The notes below the pieces were generated by a model. That model was not told the origin of the DNA and ran no database searches. It saw only the letters and a program-made list of their open reading frames with translations. Of a stretch of 14,950 nucleotides of DNA, positions 1 through 6,456 are shown piece after piece. Every line of letters begins with the position of its first letter. Position 1 is the first letter of the stretch. Source of the stretch: Candidatus Eiseniibacteriota bacterium (GTDB taxonomy: Bacteria; Eisenbacteria; RBG-16-71-46; CAIMUX01; WJJG01); the NCBI GenBank assembly GCA_016867695.1, contig VGIY01000029.1, positions 1 through 14,950 of the forward strand, in the 5' to 3' direction. A program made the position numbers and the translations under genes.

Positions 1-393
1 GCCCGGGCCCTGGCGGGCGAGATCCGCCCCGGGCTGCCCGTGCTCATCGAGCCGCGCGCGGGCCTCCTGGGCCTGGCGGTGGACCTGGAAGGGTTGATCG
101 GCCGGCCGCTCCACGACCGGGACGCGTTCGACTTCGACGAGCACTACCTAATCACCGACCGCGACCATCTCGACGGGCGCGGGCGACTGATCCTGCGCCT
201 GCCCCCCGTCCGGAGAGGCGGAGGAGAGGTCGTGCTTCAGGAGATCCGGGATCGCGATGCCCGGGGCACGCGGCTTGCCTTCCCGTTCCCGAACGAGCAC
301 TCGCGACTCGAGCGCCGCGCCGGCAGGGATCTCCGCCTGCAGCGCGAGTCGCGATCGGAAGAGGCTGTGTACGAAGGCGGCGAAGGTCTGTAG
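1..393 (+). CDS. 3' end of an unrecognised gene, 5' end outside the window
   Basis: Reading frame 1 is open from the left edge to a TAG at 391-393. Over roughly the first 200 bases almost every codon ends in G or C (only about four of 68 end in A or T), and the second codon positions are AT-rich. Both are typical of real coding sequence in this genome. The antisense frame in the same phase has a stop at 148. The residues are rich in Asp, Leu and Arg and include a DEHYLITDRDHLDG stretch. I do not recognise the family. Beyond about nucleotide 205 the codon bias weakens, and the last 80 or so bases are antisense to a transposase N-terminus. The natural C-terminus may therefore have been lost or replaced by an insertion scar. 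No function is assigned. Confidence 0.4.
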   Translation, partial: ARALAGEIRPGLPVLIEPRAGLLGLAVDLEGLIGRPLHDRDAFDFDEHYLITDRDHLDGRGRLILRLPPVRRGGGEVVLQEIRDRDARGTRLAFPFPNEHSRLERRAGRDLRLQRESRSEEAVYEGGEGL

Positions 394-405
394 AATCGGG
401 GGCAT
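148..405 (-). pseudogene. Remnant of the N-terminus of an integrase-type (DDE) transposase
   Basis: The reverse frame starting at ATG 405 begins MPPILQTFAAFVHSLF followed by RSRLALQAEI. This matches, from memory, the start of a widespread group of integrase-core transposases that usually continue with LALRHQLAVL. After about residue 26 (near nucleotide 328) the resemblance fades: the expected helix-turn-helix and DDE catalytic core are absent, and the frame stops after 85 residues instead of the usual 300 or more. The remainder contains a weakly similar ESRVLVREREGKPR stretch, so it could be a heavily diverged copy rather than a clean deletion. No terminal inverted repeats or target-site duplication could be identified. 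This is most likely a decayed mobile-element fragment lying between the first gene and the permease. Confidence 0.45.
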
Positions 406-462
406 CGGAAGGCGTCGCTCCGTGGGGGCGTGTCCTCGCGCGGAACGACGGGTGGGCGGTCC

Positions 463-1443
463 ATGCAGCCGGGGTTGTCAGAGGAAGGCCTGCGCGCCGC
501 GGAGGTCAGCGACATACGCATCCTCGCGATCCTCCTGCCGATCTTCCTCGTGATCGGCCTCGGCTACGCGCTCCGGCGCGCGCGCTTCCTCGACGCCGCG
601 GTCAGCGAGGGCTTCTCGCGCCTGGTCTTCTACGTCGCCGCCCCGGCGCTCCTGCTCCAGGGAACGGCGCGGGGCGGCCCCGCCTGGGGCGTGAGCGCCC
701 CGTTGCTGCTGGTTGTCGCCGCCGCCACGGTCCTGCTCACGCTCGGCGCCTACGCCGCCCTCGCGCGCATGGCTCCCGCGCGCCGCGGCGTCTGGGTGCA
801 GGGGGCCTTCCGCAGCAACACGGTCTTCCTCGGTCTGCCGCTGGTGATGTACGCGTACGGCGCGGAGGCGCTCGGCTTCGCCGGCATTCTCATCGCGCTC
901 CTGGTGGTGCTCGATAACCTGCTCGCCGTGCTCGTGCTCACGCTGCCGCACGAAGAACGCAGCGCGCGCGACCCGCGCCTCTGGATGGGCACGCTGGCGC
1001 GCACCCTGCTCAACCCCCTCATCCTGGCCACGGTGTCGGGGACCCTCGTCGCCCGCGCGGGCTTGGCGTTCCCGGTGGCGCTAGATCGCGCGCTCGATCT
1101 GGTCGGCCGCACGGCGGCGCCGCTGGGGCTCCTCTGCGTCGGCGCCGGACTCGACTTCGGGCGGTTGCGCGACGAGGTGCCGGCGACCGCGGCGGCCGCC
1201 GCGGTCAAGCTGATCGCCTATCCGGCGGCCGGCTACGCGGCGCTGCGGCTGCTCGGCTTCGAGGGGCCCGACCTGCGCGCGACCACGCTCGTCCTCGCCT
1301 GCCCGACTGCGGTGATCAGCTACGTCATGGCGCGCGAGATGCGCGGCGACGGGCCTCTGGCCTCGGCCATCGTGATCGGGACCACGGCCGTCTCCCTCGT
1401 CACGCTCGCCGGCTGGCTGCTCGCGCTCGGCGGCAGCCCGTAG
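463..1443 (+). CDS. AEC (auxin efflux carrier) family permease
   Basis: This is an integral inner-membrane transporter of the AEC/BART type. Bacterial members export or import small organic acids such as malate or malonate; the substrate here cannot be read from the sequence. About 326 residues is normal for the family. The protein opens with a hydrophobic segment followed by GLGYALRRARFLD, the usual AEC start, and then shows roughly eight to ten membrane segments. The family-typical polar motif FRSNTVFLGLPLV lies in the first half, and the C-terminal repeat carries LNPLILATVSG and ACPTAVISYVMAREM. I chose ATG 463, with a purine-rich GGTGGG upstream. The frame also allows GTG 430, and the true start may lie further in, because the extra N-terminal residues are not membrane-like. 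The gene stands alone, with the transposase remnant upstream and a decayed ATPase downstream. Confidence 0.82.
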   Translation: MQPGLSEEGLRAAEVSDIRILAILLPIFLVIGLGYALRRARFLDAAVSEGFSRLVFYVAAPALLLQGTARGGPAWGVSAPLLLVVAAATVLLTLGAYAALARMAPARRGVWVQGAFRSNTVFLGLPLVMYAYGAEALGFAGILIALLVVLDNLLAVLVLTLPHEERSARDPRLWMGTLARTLLNPLILATVSGTLVARAGLAFPVALDRALDLVGRTAAPLGLLCVGAGLDFGRLRDEVPATAAAAAVKLIAYPAAGYAALRLLGFEGPDLRATTLVLACPTAVISYVMAREMRGDGPLASAIVIGTTAVSLVTLAGWLLALGGSP

Positions 1444-1660
1444 TGAGAAACGGTGCGCGTGGCGACGGCACGGGAAACGCGCGGTCGGCGCCGCTCGCGT
1501 GGGCCGCCGCTCTCGCGGCAACGGGCCGGAGGCGCCTTCCGTGTCTCAAGGCGGCAGGAGTCTCGAGCCAACCTGTTGTGGATTATGTAGTTGCCATGTA
1601 TCCGGCGGATTGTCAATTGAATTGACACTTTGCCTGCCCGGTGTTCCCCTTCCGGCATGA
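1444..1660. other. Gene-free gap with a local AT-rich dip
   Basis: This stretch lies between the permease stop and the first in-frame remains of the DUF4143 fragment. The first part is as GC-rich as its surroundings and holds no convincing gene. From about 1561 to 1630 the composition becomes clearly more AT-rich than anything else nearby, and it includes the inverted repeat at 1611-1627. Short frames on either strand here have no recognisable motifs. The dip may mark the edge of acquired DNA or the lost regulatory region of the truncated ATPase gene. Confidence 0.5.
1611..1627. repeat. Perfect inverted repeat, 7-nt arms, 3-nt centre
   Basis: The sequence reads TGTCAAT TGA ATTGACA. The arms are exact reverse complements, and the site sits in an AT-rich dip about 80-100 bases before the DUF4143 fragment. 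Each arm includes a TTGACA reading outward on its own strand, identical to the sigma70 -35 consensus. I found no matching -10 box at 16-18 nt on either strand. It could be an operator for a dimeric regulator, a transposon end or chance. Confidence 0.45.
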
Positions 1661-1708
1661 GCATCGGCAGGGATCTTTCGCCGGCCATCCCTCGCCGGCA
1701 GGGCTGCC

Positions 1709-2539
1709 ATGATGGTCCTGCTCCCCTTCAACGTGCGGGAATTGGAGCGCGGGGGCTGGTTGCCGAATCGTCTGGAGGAACTGCTGATCCAGGGCCTCTA
1801 TCCGCCAGTGCACGACCGGGGGATGAGCCCCAGCACGTGGTACGGCAACTACGTGCAGACCTATCTCGAGAGAGACGTGAGGCAGCTTGTCAATGTGCGC
1901 GACCTGAACGCATTCGAGGTCTTCCTGCGGATGTGCGCCGGCCAATGCGGACAGCTGCTCAGCCTTACCGGTCTGGCCAACGATTGCGGCATCACGCACA
2001 ACACCGCGCGCTCCTGGCTCTCGGTTCTGGAGGCCAGTTACGTCGTGCGCACTCTCCACCCGCACTATCGGAACTTCTCCAAGCGGCTGATGAAGTCGCC
2101 CAAGTTGTACTTTCTGGATCCGGGCCTTGCAGCCTGGCTCTTGGGGATTCGCAGCGCGGATCAGCTGGTCGGGCACCCCATGCGCGGCCCGCTCTTCGAG
2201 TCGTGGGTCTTCGCGGAGCTGGTGAAGGCGCGCTGCAATCGGGGCGACCCTCCCAACCTCTACTTCTGGCGGGATCGCTCGGGGCTGGAGGTCGACTTTC
2301 TTGCTGATCTCGGCGTGACGCTCGTCCCGATCGAGGCGAAGTCCGGAACCACCTTCGTCTCCGAGTGGCTCCAGCCCCTTCAACGATGGACCGCGCTGGC
2401 CGGTGACTCGGCCGGTCAGGCGTTTGTCCTGTTCGGAGGAGCCGAGGGGGCGCGATGGAAGGGGATCGACGCTGTCCCCTGGCGCGGCATCGGCAAAGTG
2501 CTCGACGCCGTGGGCACGGGGGCTACGGCGGCCCGGTGA
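1709..2539 (+). pseudogene. DUF4143-domain fragment of an AAA (AAA_14) ATPase, missing its ATP-binding half
   Basis: The protein matches the C-terminal two thirds of the AAA_14/DUF4143 proteins, which are normally about 380-420 residues. Visible are LLPFNVREL and the WYGNYVQTYLERDVRQL segment (residues 44-60), a winged-helix-like region (about 83-115), KLYFLDPGLAAWLLG (132-146) and FESWVFAEL (163-171). The closing nuclease-like core has GLEVDF (192-197) and PIEAKSG (207-213), a D/E-xK arrangement. The Walker A and B half is absent. The frame is open back to 1661 and encodes SLAGRAA just before the ATG, which is the family's normal continuation. The coding sequence therefore once extended further upstream. 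A neighbouring frame encodes MSIGRDLS at 1657-1680, possibly a frameshifted piece of the same gene. It is most likely a pseudogene, although a short product from ATG 1709 is possible. The cellular role of the family is poorly defined. Confidence 0.75.
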
Positions 2540-2560
2540 CCGACCCGACCGGCCCCGCCT

Positions 2561-2581
2561 CCGGGACCCACGGGGTCCCGG
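2561..2581 (+). terminator. Possible terminator hairpin after the DUF4143 fragment
   Basis: A perfect 9-bp inverted repeat (CCGGGACCC, loop ACG, GGGTCCCGG) begins 22 nt after the TGA of the DUF4143 fragment. The stem is strong and short-looped, but no T-run follows, so intrinsic termination is only a possibility. A second, weaker hairpin (GCCCG / CGGGC, 2704-2719) lies between it and the end of the converging HAD gene. Nothing else is seen in the 228-nt gap. Confidence 0.35.
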
Positions 2582-2767
2582 GGGGTCAGCCGGGTTCGCC
2601 AGGCGCAGCACTGCCGCTCAGCGCACCGCTCCGGCGTGACGCCCAACTCCATCAGCGGGTTCTCGGCCTGCGCCCGGCCAGGACGGCGTCCTGAAGATCG
2701 GACGCCCGCGTTTTCGGGCCTGTGGTCGACGATGCCATCCCCTGCGGCGACCTGGGGCGGCGGAGGG

Positions 2768-3433
2768 TCAGGGTCGCTCCGTGACTAGGGCGAGGACATC
2801 GACGAGTCGCTGCACGCGCGCATCTCCCTGGAAGCGGTAGCCGATGGAGAAAACGCCTGCGGCCGCGGCTGCCTCGATGTCGTTCGCCGTATCGCCGATC
2901 ATGACTGCGCGCTCGGCGGCGACATCGAGGCGATCGAGTGCCAGACGCAGCATGGCCGGGTTCGGCTTGCCCGCGGGCACTTCGTCTCCGCCGGTCACGG
3001 ACTCGACGAACTCCGCCAGTCCGGCCGCCCGCAGGAGATCGTGCGCCAGCCTGGCCGGGCTGTTGGTCACTACGGCCCGGCACACGCCCGCCTTGCGCAG
3101 GGTCGAGAGGAGCGCGGCGGCGCCCGCGATTGGCTGCACGCGGTCGAGATGGCGACCGAACTCGGCTTCATACTCGCGGGCCAACTCGCTCGGCGTCAGG
3201 CCGGGGAAGAACGTGCGGACATCGGCGTCGAGGCCCTGCCCCCAGGCGCGCAGGATCGCCTCGCGCCCGAGCCGCGGATGGCCGCGGCGCTCGCGGCAGG
3301 CTTCGACCACCTCCATCCAGGCCTCGAAGGTCTCGACCAGAACTCCGTCCAGGTCGAAGAGGATGGCGTGGATGGGCGTGGGAGGTCTCCTGCTCGGGGA
3401 GCCTCGATCGGGCCGCCGGTCCTGCGGGGTCAT
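2768..3433 (-). CDS. HAD-superfamily phosphatase, phosphoglycolate phosphatase-like
   Basis: This is a soluble, probably Mg-dependent hydrolase of the haloacid dehalogenase superfamily, subfamily IA, which includes phosphoglycolate phosphatases and beta-phosphoglucomutases. All four signature motifs are present: motif I FDLDGVLVE with nucleophile D27 and acid/base D29, motif II VVTNSP (T123), motif III lysine in AGKPNP (K156), and motif IV MIGDTANDIEAA (D181, D185). A helical cap domain fills residues 35-100. The length of 221 residues is typical. ATG 3433 is chosen because AGAGGCGAGG lies just upstream. An in-frame start at 3493 would add 20 Arg-rich residues without family support. The substrate cannot be told from the sequence. 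The gene stands alone on the reverse strand, converging on the DUF4143 fragment. Confidence 0.85.
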   Translation of the reverse strand: MTPQDRRPDRGSPSRRPPTPIHAILFDLDGVLVETFEAWMEVVEACRERRGHPRLGREAILRAWGQGLDADVRTFFPGLTPSELAREYEAEFGRHLDRVQPIAGAAALLSTLRKAGVCRAVVTNSPARLAHDLLRAAGLAEFVESVTGGDEVPAGKPNPAMLRLALDRLDVAAERAVMIGDTANDIEAAAAAGVFSIGYRFQGDARVQRLVDVLALVTERP

Positions 3434-3717
3434 GCCTCGCCTCTGTGTGGCCCACGCGGGGCGAACGGCGAACTCGCCTCTCGCCGGGCGCACGGCGCCA
3501 GGCGATGTGTCTGAGCGGACAGTCCGGGAACGCTGCCCCGATCCACGGCCGCGATCCCGCGGTCATCCTTGCACAATCAATGAGCCTCTTCGCTTGCGGG
3601 TGCAATCCCTTCCTCGTCCACCGTCGCGCCGCCGCCGTGGAGCGCGAGCCGCCGGAGGGCAGGCCGGTTGGGGCGCCGGCGGGGCGACGCTGGAGCGGTG
3701 GCGGTGGGGGGAGGTAG

Positions 3718-3831
3718 GCTCTGCGAGGATATCGTCGCGCGTTCTGCGTCGGCAAGCTGATGCGTCAGGCCAAGCCGGACGATGTGTTCGCGTTCGTGAC
3801 GCTGAGGCAGATCCGCGCCTATCGTGCTTGA
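3718..3831 (+). pseudogene. Possible 3' remnant of an unrecognised gene
   Basis: Directly after a TAG at 3715-3717, one forward frame is open for 37 codons to TGA 3829-3831. Most codons end in G or C, and the peptide looks protein-like: AFCVGKLMRQAKPDDVFAFV followed by TLRQIRAYRA. It has no start codon with a ribosome binding site, and nothing continues upstream in any frame. It could be the surviving tail of a decayed gene. The family is not recognised, and chance cannot be excluded at this length. Confidence 0.25.
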
Positions 3832-3856
3832 AGAGCCCGCTGATCGTTGCTAGTCT
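3828..3856 (+). promoter_or_regulatory. Candidate sigma70-type promoter for the lipoprotein gene
   Basis: TTGAAG at 3828-3833 (four of six matches to the -35 consensus) is followed after 17 nt by TAGTCT at 3851-3856 (three of six matches to the -10). The spacing is ideal but the boxes are weak. The lipoprotein start codon lies about 90 nt downstream. Confidence 0.25.
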
Positions 3857-3945
3857 CCGAACGCTCCAAGAGGAGCTGCGGTGCGTCCACGGTCCGGCGC
3901 TCGTGTGCCGTGCCCACACCAGGGAACCTGAAGGATGATCTATCG

Positions 3946-4446
3946 ATGCTTGCTCTCTTCGACAAGTGGAAGAGGTATCTGCTGCTTCCCGCAGCGCTCT
4001 TCGTGGCAGTCGGTCTCGGCACCGGCTGCGGCGACAAGGATAAAGGCCCGGGCCCCGACAACGGAGGCGGCGTCGACGCGCAGATCACCTTCACCCTCGA
4101 CGGAACGCAGCGTACGAGCGACATCTGCCTGGCCAACTACATGGTCGACGAGGTGCTGACCAGCATCACTTCCGGAGACGGGATGTCATGGACGCTGCTG
4201 TTCGAGTTCCCCGGCAGCGGTACCGGGTCATTCAGCACGGCTGGCGGGGCGACCGCCAGCCTGACCCTCGCACCGTACTGGTACGAGGCGGAAACCTTCA
4301 CCGTCACCGTATCCGCCTACGGCGGAATCGGCGGGGCGGTCAAGGGAACCTTCTCCGGGACTCTGGTCAACATCGCCGACGATGATGACAGGAAGCAGGT
4401 CACCAACGGGACCTTCACCGCGGAGAGGCTGCCGAACGTCCGGTGA
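3946..4446 (+). CDS. Small putative lipoprotein with a beta-rich domain
   Basis: The product is 166 residues. The N-terminus has a basic start (DKWKRY), a hydrophobic core and GLGTGC, with Cys28 as the probable lipidated residue. The lipobox is imperfect, with Gly where Leu is usual at -3, so a signal-peptidase II site is likely but not certain. A Gly/Pro/Asp linker (GDKDKGPGPDNGGG) follows, and then a domain of short alternating hydrophobic strands from about residue 45. That domain starts QITFTLDG and ends GTFTAERLPNVR, suggesting a small beta-sandwich like those of secreted DUF6252-type proteins; this comparison is loose. ATG 3946 has GAAGGA upstream. Other in-frame codons back to 3847 would precede the signal peptide with unrelated sequence. 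The protein is presumably anchored to a cell-envelope membrane. Function is unknown. Confidence 0.7.
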   Translation: MLALFDKWKRYLLLPAALFVAVGLGTGCGDKDKGPGPDNGGGVDAQITFTLDGTQRTSDICLANYMVDEVLTSITSGDGMSWTLLFEFPGSGTGSFSTAGGATASLTLAPYWYEAETFTVTVSAYGGIGGAVKGTFSGTLVNIADDDDRKQVTNGTFTAERLPNVR

Positions 4447-4490
4447 GCGGAGGCCGGCAACGCGCTTGCCCGGAGCGGCATCGGCGCCGG

Positions 4491-4509
4491 TGACGGTAGG
4501 CCGCCGTCA
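4491..4509. terminator. Weak hairpin between converging genes
   Basis: TGACGG and CCGTCA form a 6-bp stem with a 7-nt loop in the 144-nt gap between the forward lipoprotein gene and the reverse M14 peptidase gene. There is no T-run on either side. Its place between two converging stops is the only reason to suspect a terminator. A 12-nt palindrome, CTACGGCCGTAG, overlaps the peptidase stop at 4591-4602. Confidence 0.2.
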
Positions 4510-4590
4510 GCAGGCGTCCCGCGCGCCGGCTTCCTGGGCGGCGGCGTTCCCCGCGGCGTGAACCCCGGTGGGTCGAGCCCGCGCGGCAGG

Positions 4591-6456
4591 CTACGGCCGT
4601 AGCGCGGTCGGAGCCGGCCCGAGGACCCGGAAGACGGGGTAGAGGCCCTCGTCGGGCTGCAGGTAGGACGTGCGGCGGAAGAAGAATTCGAGCCGCGCGT
4701 CGGGATCGGCGGCAAATCCGGAATCGGCCAGCGCCGCCTCGTACTCGGCGCGGACCGACGGATCCCGCAGCAGGCGCCGGGCGTTCTCCTCCAGCGACCA
4801 GGGCTCGAGCGTGATGTCGCGCTCGAAGATCGTGTCGAAGGCGTTCCAGGCGGCCAGCCCGGCCGGCGCCTCGGCCTCGAGCAGGTGCACGGCGATCACT
4901 CCCCCGGGTTGATCGCAGTCCACCCAGTAGTCGCCCGGGGAGAACGACCGCGCCTCCCGCGTCCGTGTCCACTCGACCCGCGCGAGCGGACGGTGCCCCT
5001 GCGCGGCCGTGTCCCGCCAGACGGGGTGGCGCCCGCGATCGGCCTCGACCTCCGTCGCGAACGCCTCGGCTAGCCGCTGCACGCGGATGCCGTGGGCGCG
5101 CAGCGTCTCGGCGACCGGCCCCCAGCCCGCGGAAAGGAGGTAGCCGCGCGGCACCGTTGTCGTCCGCGTGGCGGCCACCTCGCCGTAGAAGGGCAGCGTG
5201 TAGGTTCGCGGCAAGGCCGAGTAGCGGGCGTATCGCCTCCCGGTGACCTCGCTGGTCACGACCTCGTAGTCGCGGCCGTGCCACTCGATCATCCGCCCGC
5301 GGCCCAAATCGGCCTCCAGCGCCAGCGCGATCTCGTGCCGGCCAGGCTCCCGCGCCCAGGAGGCCGCCACGGCCCGGTCGCGGCCGGTCGCCGCGGTCAG
5401 CTCCAGCCGACGGGCCACGGCGAAGTCGAGCGTCGCGTCGATCAGCGCGCGCGTCGCCTGCACGCGCCGCTCGTAGGGGATGCAGGCGTGCGCTTCGGAG
5501 ATGAGGCTCAGGGCGAAGCGCCGATCGAAGTAGCCGAAGCCGATGTGGGCATGGAGGGGGTAGGCGGCCAGGCCCCGGGAGAGGTCGCAGTCCTCCAGCG
5601 GCGCGACCAGGGCGTGGGCGAGGTGACCTCGGGTCCGCAGGGACTCGACCAGGTGCGGCTCGAGGCGCCGCAGCAGCTCGGCGCGCGCTCCGGGCAGCGT
5701 CGGATCGGTGACCGCGCTGAAGAGGATCTCGTACTGGTGATCGAAGCCGCCGTTAGCGCGAAGGTCGAGCACGATGTCGGGCTGGAACTGCGCGCCCAGG
5801 CGCACCAGCGCGGCGACCTCCGGGCTCTCCAGCTTGGTGAAGTCGCGGTCGAGGTCCAACCGGCGCGCGTTGCGCCGCGTGCCGACGCCGCCGACGGGCC
5901 CCGCCTGCGTCAGGCGGTTGTCGGGGCTAGTTCGCGCGTGGCCGTCCACGTTGAAGATCGGCACGAGCACGAGCCGCAGGTGGGCCACGACCTCGGGGCG
6001 CAGGCCCCGGGCGATGTCGCCCAGGAGCAGTTGAAGCGCGTCGTTGCCGCAGATCTCGCCGGAGTGGATGCCGGCGACGATCATCACGACCGGCTTGGGC
6101 GCGCCGTTGTCCCAACCGGCGTCCCCGGGCCCCCGGTCGTAGACGAGCACCAGCGGCAGCGGGCGCCCCTCGGCGCTGTGGCCGAAGGCCGAGAGCTGGA
6201 TGTGCCTGCAGGCGCGCGTCGTCGCCGTGAGGTAGGCGTAGGTCTCCTCCAGCGACGGACTGCTCTCGAACCCCCGCAGTTCGATCGGGGCGGGTCCGGG
6301 ATCGGCGGCCGCCGGAAGCGCGGCATCTCCCGCGGCGGCGGGAGGCGCGGCGTTCCCCGCGGCGACGGGCGGGGCGAGGACGATCGCCGCCGCCGCCCAC
6401 AGCAGGGCGAGCGCGGCCGCCCGCCGGGCGGCGCGCCGCGGCGCAGGGGCGCTCAT
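4591..6456 (-). CDS. M14-family zinc carboxypeptidase-like protein with an altered zinc site
   Basis: This is a 621-residue exported protein. A basic Arg-rich start and an Ala/Leu hydrophobic stretch (residues 13-33) form a signal peptide, followed by a low-complexity Ala/Pro linker. The peptidase domain starts near residue 60. It has the zinc-binding HxxE motif in GIHSGEICGND (H131, E134), then NVDGHARTSPDNR and LDLDRDF, and the catalytic glutamate in LISEAHACIPYERR (E321). These follow the order seen in M14 proteins that read DLHVTDG at the third zinc ligand. Here the matching place reads DLRANGG, with Arg233 instead of His. A C-terminal region of about 250 residues, probably beta-rich, follows. 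The gene overlaps dnaB by 4 nt (ATGA), so its translation is probably coupled to dnaB. It may be a peptidase with a rearranged site (H240 lies nearby) or a non-catalytic binding protein. Confidence 0.82.
   Translation of the reverse strand: MSAPAPRRAARRAAALALLWAAAAIVLAPPVAAGNAAPPAAAGDAALPAAADPGPAPIELRGFESSPSLEETYAYLTATTRACRHIQLSAFGHSAEGRPLPLVLVYDRGPGDAGWDNGAPKPVVMIVAGIHSGEICGNDALQLLLGDIARGLRPEVVAHLRLVLVPIFNVDGHARTSPDNRLTQAGPVGGVGTRRNARRLDLDRDFTKLESPEVAALVRLGAQFQPDIVLDLRANGGFDHQYEILFSAVTDPTLPGARAELLRRLEPHLVESLRTRGHLAHALVAPLEDCDLSRGLAAYPLHAHIGFGYFDRRFALSLISEAHACIPYERRVQATRALIDATLDFAVARRLELTAATGRDRAVAASWAREPGRHEIALALEADLGRGRMIEWHGRDYEVVTSEVTGRRYARYSALPRTYTLPFYGEVAATRTTTVPRGYLLSAGWGPVAETLRAHGIRVQRLAEAFATEVEADRGRHPVWRDTAAQGHRPLARVEWTRTREARSFSPGDYWVDCDQPGGVIAVHLLEAEAPAGLAAWNAFDTIFERDITLEPWSLEENARRLLRDPSVRAEYEAALADSGFAADPDARLEFFFRRTSYLQPDEGLYPVFRVLGPAPTALRP

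Larger units (their letters stand above)
3434..3945. other. 512-nt intergenic region between divergent genes
   Basis: This is the spacer between the start of the reverse HAD gene and the start of the forward lipoprotein gene. It holds the possible short gene remnant at 3718-3831 and a weak promoter candidate at 3828-3856. The part from 3434 to about 3715 shows no coding pattern that I can defend. The long open frames crossing it on the forward strand are antisense extensions over the HAD gene. Confidence 0.5.

Noticed and set aside
2844..3938. A 364-codon forward open frame over the HAD gene
   Set aside because: The HAD motifs on the reverse strand are complete, and the forward frame has no motif or ribosome binding site.
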